DNA of 64,000 nucleotides from Bradyrhizobium sp. SZCCT0148 (GTDB taxonomy: Bacteria > Pseudomonadota > Alphaproteobacteria > Rhizobiales > Xanthobacteraceae). The DNA is taken from the NCBI RefSeq assembly GCF_018129985.1, contig NZ_JAFCKT010000017.1, forward strand, positions 1 through 64,000, read 5' to 3'. The position numbers and the translations under genes were made by a program. Positions 34,311 to 43,058 of this stretch are shown piece after piece. Numbering within the stretch: position 1 is the stretch's first letter; every line of letters starts with the position of its first letter. The notes under the pieces were generated by a model that worked only from the letters and a program-made list of their open reading frames with translations, was not told where the DNA came from and searched no databases.

Positions 34311-35975
34311 ATGAAACGCTTTGCGATGGCCGCGAGCCTCGTCATGCTTGCATCGACTTGTGCAAGCGCACAGACCACCGAGCAACTGGTCAAGGGCGCG
34401 ACTGATACATCGAACGTTCTCAATTACGGGATGGGCTATAATCTGCAGCGCTTCTCGACGCTGAACCAGATCAACAAGGACAGCGTCAAGAACCTCGTCC
34501 CGGTCTGGAACTACTCCTTCAACGACGATCGTAGCGAGGAATCCCAGCCCATCGTCTATCAGGGCGTGATCTATGTGACCTCGCACAATGCGACCATGGC
34601 GGTCGACGCCAAAACCGGCAAGCAGATCTGGAAGAGCAAGGTCGAATATCCGGCCGAGACGCCCCGAATCGTCTGCTGCGGCATCATCAATCGCGGCGTC
34701 GCAATCCACGAAGGCAAATTGTTTCGCACGACGCTCGATGCCAACGTGATTGCGATTGACGCCAAGAACGGCAAGGAGCTGTGGCGTCAGAAGGCCGCCG
34801 ACATCAAGGAAGGCTATTCGATGACGGTGGCCCCGCTGGTCGCCGACGGTGTCGTCATCACCGGCATCTCCGGCGCCGAATTCGGCACGCGCGGCTTCAT
34901 CGACGGCTGGGATCCGGCGACGGGCAAGCATCTGTGGCGCACCCATTCGATCCCCTCGCCGGACGAGCCCGGCGGCGACACCTGGAAGGGCGATACCTGG
35001 AAGCTCGGCGGAGGCTCGACCTGGATCACGGGCTCCTACGATCCCGAGCTGAACACCGTGTATTGGGGCATCGGCAATCCCGGCCCGTTCAATTCGGCGG
35101 TGCGTCCCGGCGACAATCTCTACACCTGCTCCGTGCTGGCGATGGATCCCAAGACCGGCAAGATCAAGTGGCATTACCAGTTCTCGCCGAACAATCCGTT
35201 CGACTACGACGCCGTCGCCGAGATGGTGCTTGCGGATGTGAACGTCGAGGGCAAGCCGACCAAGGCGCTGATGAATGCCAACCGCAACGGCTTCTTCTAC
35301 GTGCTCGACCGCACCAACGGGAAGTTGCTCGCGGCCAATCCTTACGTGAAGGTCAATTGGGCCACCGGCGTCGACATGAAGACCGGCAAGCCGATCGAGA
35401 CCGACGTCGCCAAGGATGCGCGCGAGGGCAAGAAGGTCACGGTCTATCCGTCGATCCTCGGCGGCAAGAACTGGGAGCCGATGTCGTTCAACCCGCAGAC
35501 CGGCCTCGCCTATGCCAACACGCTCAACTTCGGCGGCAAGTACAAGGCCGAGCCCGTCACCTTCAAGCAGGGTGAATGGTATCTTGGCATGGACCTGACC
35601 GATCCTTGGGAGTTCGGGGATGGGCCGCGCGGTCACCTGAAGGCGATCGATCCCATGACCGGCAAGTCGAAATGGGAAGCACCGAGCGACATTCCGCGCT
35701 TCTCGGGCGTGCTGTCGACCGCGGGCGGCGTCGTGTTCTCGGGCGCGCTGACGGGCGAGTTCGAAGCCTTCGACGCCGACACCGGCAAGAAGCTCTGGCA
35801 GTTCCAGACCGGCTCCGGCATCGAGGGCCAGCCTGTGACCTGGCAGCAGGACGGCGTGCAATATGTCGCGGTGACATCAGGCTATGGCGGCGTCTACTCG
35901 CTGTTCTCGGGCGACGAGCGGCTTGCCAAAGTGCCGCCCGGCGGCTCGCTGTGGGTCTTTGCGGTCAAGCAGTAA
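34311..35975 (+). CDS. PQQ-dependent alcohol dehydrogenase, lanthanide type (ExaF/PedH-like)
   Basis: 554 residues; signal peptide 1-21 (ending ASA). Eight-bladed PQQ propeller with W-motifs such as AIDAKNGKELW and AFDADTGKKLW. The vicinal disulfide is Cys122-Cys123 (IVCCG). The catalytic Asp298 sits in FDYDAV and Asp300 two residues later is the extra lanthanide ligand seen in XoxF and ExaF/PedH, absent in calcium enzymes. It should oxidise alcohols such as ethanol in the periplasm. Operon with a cytochrome c and a binding protein (next two genes). GGGAGGAACGG precedes the ATG at 34311. Substrate not decidable from sequence. Confidence 0.92.
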   Translation: MKRFAMAASLVMLASTCASAQTTEQLVKGATDTSNVLNYGMGYNLQRFSTLNQINKDSVKNLVPVWNYSFNDDRSEESQPIVYQGVIYVTSHNATMAVDAKTGKQIWKSKVEYPAETPRIVCCGIINRGVAIHEGKLFRTTLDANVIAIDAKNGKELWRQKAADIKEGYSMTVAPLVADGVVITGISGAEFGTRGFIDGWDPATGKHLWRTHSIPSPDEPGGDTWKGDTWKLGGGSTWITGSYDPELNTVYWGIGNPGPFNSAVRPGDNLYTCSVLAMDPKTGKIKWHYQFSPNNPFDYDAVAEMVLADVNVEGKPTKALMNANRNGFFYVLDRTNGKLLAANPYVKVNWATGVDMKTGKPIETDVAKDAREGKKVTVYPSILGGKNWEPMSFNPQTGLAYANTLNFGGKYKAEPVTFKQGEWYLGMDLTDPWEFGDGPRGHLKAIDPMTGKSKWEAPSDIPRFSGVLSTAGGVVFSGALTGEFEAFDADTGKKLWQFQTGSGIEGQPVTWQQDGVQYVAVTSGYGGVYSLFSGDERLAKVPPGGSLWVFAVKQ

Positions 35976-35983
35976 TCCACGGC

Positions 35984-36343
35984 ATGATGCTGAGAAGGCT
36001 CTCTCACAAGACGGCGGCGATCCTCGCCGCCGTCGCGGGGCTGACGGTCGCGCTTGCGGCGACCGTCAGAGCCGCGGACGACGCAACCGGCAATCCCATG
36101 CAGGCACAGATCGACCACGGCAAGTCGACCTATGCTTCGAAATGCTCGCACTGCCATGGCCCCAATCTGATGAACTCCGGCACCATCACGCCGGACCTGC
36201 GCGCCTTCCCCGACGACAAGACCCGCTTCATCACCACGGTGAAGAACGGCAAGAACAACAGGATGCCGCCCTGGGGCGATATCCTCAACGACGAGGAGAT
36301 CGGCTCTCTCTGGGCCTTCATCTCCAGCCGGAGGAAGCCATGA
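35984..36343 (+). CDS. Monohaem cytochrome c partner of the alcohol dehydrogenase
   Basis: 119 residues: signal peptide about 1-31 (ending VRA), haem motif CSHCHG, and Met in NRMPPWG as the likely axial ligand. Class I cytochrome c, in the same unit as the preceding PQQ dehydrogenase with an 8-bp gap; it would carry its electrons to the terminal oxidase. The start may be the ATG at 35984 or the one directly after at 35987. Its stop overlaps the next start by 4 bp (ATGA). Confidence 0.9.
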   Translation: MMLRRLSHKTAAILAAVAGLTVALAATVRAADDATGNPMQAQIDHGKSTYASKCSHCHGPNLMNSGTITPDLRAFPDDKTRFITTVKNGKNNRMPPWGDILNDEEIGSLWAFISSRRKP

Positions 36344-37269
36344 GGAGCCGGCGTGCCGCATGGAGTCTTGCGGCCTTGTTGTCGACGGTGGCGTCGGTCG
36401 CGCTTGCCGCCGACGATCCCCTGAAGATCTGCCTCGACGAGGACCGGCCGCCGCTCTCGATGCACCAGCGCGGCAAGCCGGATGCCGGCTTTGACGTGCT
36501 GCTGGCGCAGGCGATCGCGGAGCGGCTCGGACGGAAGCTGGCGATCCAGTGGTTCGAGAGCAAGCTGGACGAGGATTCCAGCCCCCAGCTCGAGGCCAAT
36601 GCGCTGCTCTCGGATGGCCGCTGCTCGCTCGTCGGCGGCTATGCGCTGACGCAGGATTCGCTCGTCGTCCCCGGCATGAAGACGGCGCGCTTGCCTGATT
36701 TTGCCGGGGCCACGCGCGACGATCGGCGACGCCGCGTTGCACTCGGCGTGCTCGCGCCGAGCCAGCCTTACGTCTATTCGCCGATGACGGTGGTGCTCGG
36801 ACCAAAGGCAAGCGGCCGCAAGATCGGCGACATCGGCGATCTCGCTGGGCTTCGTCTCGTCATCGATAGCGGCTCGCTCGGCGACGCCATCCTGATGAGC
36901 TTCGACAAGGGGCGGCTGATCGACAGCATCACCCATCTCGTCCCCGGCCGCGACGATCTGCTGGGCACGCTCCAGCGCGGCGAGCATGACGCGACGCTGA
37001 TCGATCTTGCCCGCTTCGACGCTCATCGCGCCGCGCACCCGGACACGGCGATCACGGCGTCGGGCTATTACTATCCGATCGGCGCCAATCGCGGCTATGT
37101 CGGACTGGCCAGCGACGGCGCGCTGATCGACGCCGTCAACAAGGCGCTGACCGGGCTCGCCGCCGAGGGCAAGATCGCCGAATTCGGCAAGCAGGCCGGG
37201 CTCACCTATCTGCCGCCGCGCGAGCCGGCGATCCTGGGCGATGTCTGGATGAAGATCATCCAGCGGTGA
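36340..37269 (+). CDS. Second XoxJ/MoxJ-like solute-binding protein
   Basis: 309 residues, signal peptide 1-23 (ending ALA). Type II binding fold: LKICLDEDRPPLSMHQRGKPDAGFDVLLAQ in part, SDGRCSLVGGYALTQD and TYLPPREPAI. A distant paralogue of the xoxJ-like protein at 24930-25811, associated with the lanthanide alcohol dehydrogenase and cytochrome in one operon. Expected to assist that dehydrogenase in the periplasm rather than feed a transporter, since no ABC permease is adjacent. Two Cys (KICLDE, GRCSLV). Confidence 0.85.
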   Translation: MRSRRAAWSLAALLSTVASVALAADDPLKICLDEDRPPLSMHQRGKPDAGFDVLLAQAIAERLGRKLAIQWFESKLDEDSSPQLEANALLSDGRCSLVGGYALTQDSLVVPGMKTARLPDFAGATRDDRRRRVALGVLAPSQPYVYSPMTVVLGPKASGRKIGDIGDLAGLRLVIDSGSLGDAILMSFDKGRLIDSITHLVPGRDDLLGTLQRGEHDATLIDLARFDAHRAAHPDTAITASGYYYPIGANRGYVGLASDGALIDAVNKALTGLAAEGKIAEFGKQAGLTYLPPREPAILGDVWMKIIQR

Positions 37270-37277
37270 GGTTCTCA

Positions 37278-37412
37278 TGTCCCGGACGCGCTGCAACGCG
37301 CGAGCGTTGCTGCGCAGAGCCGGGACTTGGCGGGCCAGCACTTGCGGAGGCATGGGCCCGGGCTCTGCAGCGCACCGCCAGGAGCGCTGCGCCGCGTCCG
37401 GGGCACGACCTT
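37278..37412. repeat. Intergenic imperfect palindrome (fourth type)
   Basis: The left end reads CCCGGACGCGCTGCAACGCG and the right end GCGCTGCGCCGCGTCCGGGG, with inner GGGCCCGGGCTCTGCAGCGC. The outer CCCGGACGCG/CGCGTCCGGG arms pair perfectly. It separates the dehydrogenase operon from the Bug-family gene and may end transcription. Confidence 0.55.
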
Positions 37413-37521
37413 CGCCCAGCATGGCCCCATGTGATCAGACGGAATGCGCCAATCTGTCTCGCCTGATGCCGATGGCAGGGCCGGCCCGGTGCAGTACCCT
37501 GCAGGGAACCGGGAGAGAATC

Positions 37522-38511
37522 ATGTCCAAGACAGTCAATCGCCGCCACTTCGTCGCCGCTGGTAGTACCGCACTTGCGATGCCTTTCGTGTCGCGCAGCG
37601 CATCGGCGCAAGGCACGTGGCCGACGCGGCAGATTCGCATGATCTGCAGCTATCCGGCCGGCGGCCAAACCGACCTGCTCGCGCGCGCCTACGGGGAATT
37701 CATCTCCAAGCAGGTCGGCAAGACCGTCGTCGTCGAGAACAAGCCCGGCGCCTCCGGCGCCATCGGCACCGCCGAGGTGGCCCGCGCCGAGCCCGACGGC
37801 CACACCATGCTGTGCTCGATATCGACCACCTACATCATGAACCGGGTGGTGATGAAAAATCCCGGCTACGACATGGACAAGGATTTGACGCTGGTCAGCG
37901 TCATTCCGGGCGCCGGACTTCTGCTGGTCGCCAATCCCAAGACCGGGGTCAAGACGCTGGAGGATTTCGTCGCCTTCGCACGAAAGAGCGGCAAGGTGAA
38001 CTTCGGCACCTACAGCGCGGGTTCGGCCCCGCACATGACGGTCAACGAGCTCAACAAGCAGTATGGCCTGTCGATCGAGCCGGTCCATTACCGCGGCGAG
38101 GCCCCGATGTGGACTGGGATGCTCGAAGGCACGCTGGATGCCGCAATGGGCAGCTACACGGCAGCGCAGTCGGTCCTGCAAAGCGACCGCGGCACCGTGT
38201 TCGCGGTGCATTCGAAGAAGGTCGACGCGATCCCCGCCATCAAGACCCTCCCGGAGCAGGGCGCGACGTCGAAATTCTTCACCGTGAGCGGCTTCTCCGG
38301 ATGGGCGGTGCCGAAGGCGACGCCGCAGGCGGTGGTCGACCGACTGGCGGAGCTGTGCGTGGCCGCCAACAACGATCCGAAAGTGAAGGAGGTTCTCGCG
38401 ACCTTCGTGCTCGAACCCGCCATCGGCTTCAAGGAGAGCAACGCCCTGTATCAGCGCGAATTGCCGATCTGGCTCGAGAGCGCGAAGTCACTCGGCCTCG
38501 AGCCGGCCTAG
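37522..38511 (+). CDS. Bug-family (TctC-type) tripartite tricarboxylate binding protein
   Basis: 329 residues. The start includes NRRHFVAAGSTALAMPFVSRSASA, a Tat-like signal of about 29 residues. Then the Bug pattern: PTRQIRMICSYPAGGQTDLLAR, ENKPGASGAIGTAEVARAEPDG and YSAGSAPHMTVNELN. Bug proteins bind carboxylates for TctABC or act as orphan sensors; no TctAB genes are here, so it is an orphan, as is usual. GGGAGAGAATC precedes the ATG at 37522. No evident link to methylotrophy. Confidence 0.88.
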   Translation: MSKTVNRRHFVAAGSTALAMPFVSRSASAQGTWPTRQIRMICSYPAGGQTDLLARAYGEFISKQVGKTVVVENKPGASGAIGTAEVARAEPDGHTMLCSISTTYIMNRVVMKNPGYDMDKDLTLVSVIPGAGLLLVANPKTGVKTLEDFVAFARKSGKVNFGTYSAGSAPHMTVNELNKQYGLSIEPVHYRGEAPMWTGMLEGTLDAAMGSYTAAQSVLQSDRGTVFAVHSKKVDAIPAIKTLPEQGATSKFFTVSGFSGWAVPKATPQAVVDRLAELCVAANNDPKVKEVLATFVLEPAIGFKESNALYQRELPIWLESAKSLGLEPA

Positions 38512-38635
38512 GCTTCGAGCCGGGGTCGGCGCGCTGGGTGCCCCTTCCCGCCCGGAGTCCGACCAAAGCCTAGTGTCGGACGCGCGTTTTCCCGCTATGA
38601 TTGCGTGCCGCTGCCGACCAGAAGGGGCCGATCGC

Positions 38636-39061
38636 ATGACACCGGATGCAGTCGCTGTCGCCGTTATGATCATCCTGCTCTTTCCGATGGGCTATTTCAC
38701 GCTGGCCTCGCCGGCCTTCCTGCTGGTGAGACTCGATATTCAGCCCGTCGCCCAATTGCTGCGGGGAATGTTCAACGCCCATTTTCTGGTGATGCGCGTC
38801 GCCGCCCTCATCGGAGCCGTGGCCCTCCTCATCGACGGCCGCCTGCTTGCCGCGCTGGGCGTTGGCCTGCTCGCAGTGCTCGCGATCTGGGGACGCCGCT
38901 GGTTCATGCGAAGGGTCGACGACCAACTCAGCGCGAGGGACGCCGGCGATGCCGATGCGCCGCGTCGGCTGCGGCGGCTGCATTGGAGCGGCATGCTGGC
39001 CAATGCGGTCCTGCTCGTCGCGCTGCTGGCCGGCATTCCCTACATTGCCGCGTCCGCGTGA
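38636..39061 (+). CDS. Hypothetical four-helix membrane protein
   Basis: 141 residues with four hydrophobic segments (about 4-26 AVAVMIILLFPMGYF, 44-60, 62-80 LIDGRLLAALGVGLLAVLAIW, 115-135). A basic loop WGRRWFMRRVDDQL lies in the middle. The ATG at 38636 has GAAGGGG upstream; readings from 38573 or 38597 add a non-conserved tail. No family recognised. It lies between the Bug gene and the AraC gene, convergent with the latter. Confidence 0.6.
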   Translation: MTPDAVAVAVMIILLFPMGYFTLASPAFLLVRLDIQPVAQLLRGMFNAHFLVMRVAALIGAVALLIDGRLLAALGVGLLAVLAIWGRRWFMRRVDDQLSARDAGDADAPRRLRRLHWSGMLANAVLLVALLAGIPYIAASA

Positions 39062-39109
39062 AATCTCGCCGCGCGACCGGCCCGGCCATCGCGGCCTGCG
39101 CTTGCAAGC

Positions 39110-40078
39110 CTAGTGTTCGCCCGAACTCGCGGTGGCCTGCTGGGCCTTGTGGATCGACGATGGCACCACGCCGAAATATTTCCGGAACACGCGGCTGAAA
39201 TGCGATGAGCTGGAGAAGCCCCAGGAGAACGCCACGTCGGTGATCGTCTTGCCGGCGTGGGCCTCGAGCTCCTGCCGGCAGTTCTGCAGGCGCGCCTGCC
39301 AGATGTAATCGCTCACCGTGGTGCCGCGCTCCGAGAACAGCATGTGCAGATAGCGCTTGGAGCAGCCCAGCTCGGTCGAGATCTGGTCGATGCACAGATC
39401 CGGATCGCGCAAATGCTCGCGGATGAAGAATTGCGCGCGCACATACATCGCTTCGGGCCCGACACGGTCGAACATCGTGTCGGCTTCGCGCAGCGGCAGC
39501 AGCAGCAGGTCGATCAGCGAATCGGCGACGCCGACCGCGCTGTTTGCCGACAGTTTTGCCGCCTCGTCGAAGGTCGCATGGACGAAATCGTGGGCGATCC
39601 GCCCCGTTCCCGTCTTCGACGACAGCTTGCAGGCGGGCATCCGCTGCGACGGGAATCCACGATCGCGCAGCAGCGCCTTCGGCACGATCACGACGTCGTG
39701 ACGCGTGAAGGCGGGGCTGATGATCGAATGCGGGCAGGAGACGTCATAGGCGATGATGTCGCCCGGATTGATTTCGATGTGGCGGCCTTCCTGTTCGAAA
39801 TAAGACACGCCGTAGGTCTGGAAGTGAATCTTGATGTACGGATGCTCGTTCGCCTTGGCGCGCGCCAGCGTATGGGCGATGCGATGCTGACTCACTTCGA
39901 TCTGGCAGAGCTTCAGGCGCGAGACGCTGGTGTAGTCGATGCGGCCCTCGAGCGAGGACGCCTCCAGCGGATCGACGTCGAAATGCCCGCACAGGCTGGT
40001 CAGCCCGTCGACCCAGCTCTGGATCTGGCGCTTCGGCGTCATGCCGGTCGTCGAGAGCGTGTGAATGGTGTCGGACAT
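39110..40078 (-). CDS. AraC-family transcriptional regulator, divergent from xoxF
   Basis: 322 residues. An N-terminal AraC-binding-like cupin domain (about 60-190: KIHFQTYGVSYFEQEGRHIEINPGD in part) and a C-terminal double HTH (about 215-315: LCIDQISTELGCSKRYLHMLFSERG, ITDVAFSWGFSSSSHFSRVFRKYFG). This is the AraC_binding_2 plus HTH_18 type. It is read divergently from xoxF with about 511 bp between the start codons, the usual geometry for a local regulator. An alternative start four codons upstream exists. Whether it senses lanthanide, formaldehyde or something else cannot be told. Confidence 0.9.
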   Translation of the reverse strand: MSDTIHTLSTTGMTPKRQIQSWVDGLTSLCGHFDVDPLEASSLEGRIDYTSVSRLKLCQIEVSQHRIAHTLARAKANEHPYIKIHFQTYGVSYFEQEGRHIEINPGDIIAYDVSCPHSIISPAFTRHDVVIVPKALLRDRGFPSQRMPACKLSSKTGTGRIAHDFVHATFDEAAKLSANSAVGVADSLIDLLLLPLREADTMFDRVGPEAMYVRAQFFIREHLRDPDLCIDQISTELGCSKRYLHMLFSERGTTVSDYIWQARLQNCRQELEAHAGKTITDVAFSWGFSSSSHFSRVFRKYFGVVPSSIHKAQQATASSGEH

Positions 40079-40577
40079 TAATCCAGCCACTGGTTTGATC
40101 CGGAGAGACGCGAATCGCGACCAGCGCTGCTGGAGCCCTCAGCCGTGATTGCGTGACGTTTACCTCGAATTTGAGCGGTCTTTTGGCACGAGCGCCATCG
40201 GTCCATTGCCACCCTTCAAACTTAATCCTCCGCCTTAGTTGCAGCGCCGTCAAGGGGAACCTGAACGTTGAGAGTGTCGCAAAGCACTGCGGAAGCCGCT
40301 GAATTCGCTACTGCAAAATCAATTTCTTTTCCTCCGTGCGCTGTCGAGCAAACTGGCTTCTCTCTTGGGCAAGTTTCCGAACAGCGAAGTCGTTAGGGAT
40401 TGCGGCAGGAACAATAAGAACGGGCCGCTCCTGCACGTGGACCCGTAGCTTTCATCAGGAGGAGGAAACACCCCCAGCATCGTTTCTGGTCCCAATCGCG
40501 ACCGCCCTGCACGAGCAGACGCCGGACGAGAAGCCCGGTGAATCATTTTTGCTTCGGAAACAATAAACGATACCAAC
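40079..40577. promoter_or_regulatory. Long divergent regulatory region upstream of xoxF
   Basis: About 500 bp with no supported gene between the AraC regulator and xoxF. It must contain both promoters and probably the AraC operator. I see AT-rich patches near 40316-40335 and 40550-40575 but no convincing consensus. A long 5' leader on xoxF is possible. Confidence 0.5.
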
Positions 40578-40583
40578 GGAGGA
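40578..40583 (+). promoter_or_regulatory. xoxF ribosome binding site that fixes the start
   Basis: GGAGGA at 40578-40583 directly abuts an ATG at 40584 and lies 6 nt before a second in-frame ATG at 40590. A ribosome binding site needs about 5-9 nt of spacing, so 40590 is the working start. The resulting 601-residue protein equals the usual XoxF length. Confidence 0.75.
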
Positions 40584-40589
40584 ATGACT

Positions 40590-42395
40590 ATGCGCAAGGT
40601 GCTACTGGCGACCCTTCTTGGCTCCGCGGCGGCTCTCGCCGTCGGTGGCGCTTCAGCCAATGACGAGCTGAACAAGATGTCGCAGAACCCGAAAGACTGG
40701 GTGATGCCGGCGGGCGACTATGCCAACACCCGCTATTCCAAGCTGAATCAGATCAACGCACAGAACGTCGGCAAGCTCCAGGTCGCCTGGACCTTCTCGA
40801 CCGGTGTGCTGCGCGGCCATGAAGGCGGCCCGCTGATCGTCGGTAACATGATGTACGTCCACACGCCGTTCCCGAATAAGGTCTACGCTATTGACCTTTC
40901 GAACGAGAACAAGATCGTCTGGAAGTACGAACCCAAACAGGATCCGAACGTCATTCCGGTGATGTGCTGCGACACGGTCAACCGTGGCGTCGCCTATGGA
41001 GACGGCAAGATATTCCTGCATCAGGCCGACACCACTCTGGTCGCGCTCGATGCCAAGACCGGCCAGGTGGCGTGGACCGCGAAGAATGGCGATCCCGGCA
41101 AGGGCGAGACCGGCACCTCGGCGCCGCTCGTCGTCAAGGACAAGGTGCTGATCGGTATCTCCGGCGGCGAGTTCGGCGTTCAGGCGCATATGAGCGCCTA
41201 CGACATCAAGACCGGCAAGCTGGCTTGGCGTGGCTATTCGGAAGGGCCGGACAACCAGCTCCTGGTCGATGCCGAGAAGACCACCGCGCTCGGCAAGCCG
41301 ATCGGCAAGGACTCCAGCCTCAAGACCTGGCAAGGCGATCAGTGGAAGATCGGTGGCGGTGCCACCTGGGGCTGGATCTCCTACGATCCCGAACTGAACC
41401 TCGTCTACTACGGATCGGGCAATCCCTCGACCTGGAATCCGAAGCAGCGCCCCGGCGACAACAAATGGTCGATGACGATCTGGGCACGTAACCCGGATAC
41501 CGGCATGGCCAAGTGGGTCTATCAGATGACGCCCCACGACGAGTGGGACTATGACGGCGTCAACGAGATGATCCTCTCGGACCAGTCGATCAACGGCCAG
41601 CCGCGCAAGCTGCTGACGCACTTCGACCGTAACGGCCTCGCCTACACCATGGACCGCTCCAACGGCGAACTGCTGGTCGCAGAAAAGTACGACCCAAAGG
41701 TGAACTGGACCTCCGGCGTCGACATGGACAAGAACTCGCCGACCTACGGCCGTCCGAAGGTGCTCGACGCAGCTTCGACCGACAAGGCGGGCGAGGACGT
41801 CAACGTGAAGGGCATCTGCCCGGCCGCGCTCGGCACCAAGGACGAGCAGCCGGCAGCCTACTCGCCGGACACGCAGCTGTTCTACGTTCCGACCAACCAC
41901 GTCTGCATGGACTACGAACCGTTCAAGGTGAGCTACACCGCGGGCCAGCCCTATGTGGGCGCGACCCTCTCGATGTATCCGCCGGCGGGCGAAACCCACA
42001 TGGGTAACTTCATCGCCTGGGACGGCAAGACCGGCAAGATCGTCTGGTCGAACAAGGAGCAGTTCTCGGTCTGGTCGGGTGCGCTCGCAACCGCCGGCGG
42101 CGTGGTGTTCTACGGCACGCTCGAAGGCTACCTGAAGGCGGTCGACGCCAAGACCGGAAAGGAGCTCTACAAGTTCAAGACTCCGTCCGGCATCATCGGC
42201 AACGTCACCACCTATGAGAACGGCGGCAAGCAGTATGTCGCGGTGCTCTCCGGCGTCGGCGGCTGGGCCGGCATCGGTCTGGCGGCAGGCTTGACCGATC
42301 CGACCGCAGGTCTCGGCGCGGTCGGTGGCTACGCGGCCCTCAGCAACTATACCGCACTCGGCGGTACCCTGACCGTGTTCTCGCTGCCGAACTAG
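40590..42395 (+). CDS. xoxF: Lanthanide-dependent methanol dehydrogenase XoxF (XoxF5 type)
   Basis: 601 residues with a 23-residue signal peptide (ending ASA). An eight-bladed PQQ propeller with W-motifs. Vicinal disulfide Cys126-Cys127 (VMCCD). The active site HDEWDYDGVNE gives catalytic Asp320 and the lanthanide-specific Asp322, which is Ala in the calcium enzyme MxaF. The rest follows the XoxF5 pattern (WGWISYDPELN, GETHMGNFIAWD, LAAGLTDPTAGLGAVGGYAAL). It oxidises methanol (possibly formaldehyde further) with PQQ and a light lanthanide, passing electrons to XoxG downstream. No mxaI-like small subunit is present. Confidence 0.97.
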   Translation: MRKVLLATLLGSAAALAVGGASANDELNKMSQNPKDWVMPAGDYANTRYSKLNQINAQNVGKLQVAWTFSTGVLRGHEGGPLIVGNMMYVHTPFPNKVYAIDLSNENKIVWKYEPKQDPNVIPVMCCDTVNRGVAYGDGKIFLHQADTTLVALDAKTGQVAWTAKNGDPGKGETGTSAPLVVKDKVLIGISGGEFGVQAHMSAYDIKTGKLAWRGYSEGPDNQLLVDAEKTTALGKPIGKDSSLKTWQGDQWKIGGGATWGWISYDPELNLVYYGSGNPSTWNPKQRPGDNKWSMTIWARNPDTGMAKWVYQMTPHDEWDYDGVNEMILSDQSINGQPRKLLTHFDRNGLAYTMDRSNGELLVAEKYDPKVNWTSGVDMDKNSPTYGRPKVLDAASTDKAGEDVNVKGICPAALGTKDEQPAAYSPDTQLFYVPTNHVCMDYEPFKVSYTAGQPYVGATLSMYPPAGETHMGNFIAWDGKTGKIVWSNKEQFSVWSGALATAGGVVFYGTLEGYLKAVDAKTGKELYKFKTPSGIIGNVTTYENGGKQYVAVLSGVGGWAGIGLAAGLTDPTAGLGAVGGYAALSNYTALGGTLTVFSLPN

Positions 42396-42411
42396 GCCCA
42401 TCAGCATCGCT

Positions 42412-42441
42412 CCGGCGCGTGGAATCAACTCCACGCGCCGG
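42412..42441 (+). promoter_or_regulatory. Hairpin between xoxF and xoxG
   Basis: A perfect 12-bp stem, CCGGCGCGTGGA (42412-42423) and TCCACGCGCCGG (42430-42441), with a 6-nt loop, and no T run after it. It begins 17 bp after the xoxF stop. It could stabilise xoxF mRNA, or partly terminate it, so that less cytochrome is made than dehydrogenase. Confidence 0.7.
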
Positions 42442-42467
42442 CTCGTCTCCCCCTGATGCCTGCAAGG

Positions 42468-42998
42468 ATGAATCTCTTGCGTAAAATCTGCTCTGTCATT
42501 GCTGCGACGATCTTGGTTGCGTCCGGAGGCCTTGCGGTCGCGGAAGGTCCGGGCGATCCGACTGCCGTGAAGAAGGAAGACGACGGAAAGTGGCTCGATA
42601 AGGACGGAATTCCGACCTACAAGATTTCGGCTGACGGCACCGTGGACTGGTTCACCTATTCCGGATACCGCCGCTATCACTCCGACTGCCACGTCTGCCA
42701 CGGTCCCGACGGCATGGGCTCCACCTACGCGCCGGCGCTTAAGGATTCCGTGAAGACCATGAGCTATGGCGACTTTCTCGGCGTGGTCGCCTCCGGTCGC
42801 AAGAACGTCTCGACCGCGCAGGAGAACGTCATGCCGGCCTTCGGCGACAACCCGAACGTCGCCTGCTACATGGACGATCTCTACGTCTATCTGCGCGCCC
42901 GCTCCACCGAAGCGTGGGGCCGGCAGCGTCCCGCCAAGAAGGACGAGAAGAACGAGGTCTACACCAAGGCGGAAGACGCCTGCATGGGCCACAAGTGA
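42468..42998 (+). CDS. xoxG: XoxG-type cytochrome c
   Basis: About 176 residues with a signal peptide to about residue 26. The haem motif CHVCHG follows YRRYHSD, then KDSVKTMSYGDFLGVVASGRK and ENVMPAFGDN, where Met is the likely sixth ligand. This is the 4-Cys methanol-metabolism cytochrome family; the third and fourth Cys are VACYMDD and DACMGHK. It accepts electrons from XoxF. Start is uncertain: ATG 42456 or 42468, or the TTG at 42477, which has the best spacing from AAGGA. Followed 60 bp later by the glutathione-linked dehydrogenase. Confidence 0.92.
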   Translation: MNLLRKICSVIAATILVASGGLAVAEGPGDPTAVKKEDDGKWLDKDGIPTYKISADGTVDWFTYSGYRRYHSDCHVCHGPDGMGSTYAPALKDSVKTMSYGDFLGVVASGRKNVSTAQENVMPAFGDNPNVACYMDDLYVYLRARSTEAWGRQRPAKKDEKNEVYTKAEDACMGHK

Positions 42999-43058
42999 AC
43001 GTTACGAGGATTGCCGAGACTACTTCTGGGCATCCTGTGAGAATTTGAGGAGCTACCA

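Noticed and set aside
34173..35861. Open frame opposite the PQQ alcohol dehydrogenase
   Set aside because: Shadow frame without domain; plus-strand gene is well supported by PQQ and disulfide motifs.
40653..42992. A long open frame opposite xoxF and xoxG
   Set aside because: No family motif, poor composition, and the plus strand holds clear XoxF and XoxG genes.
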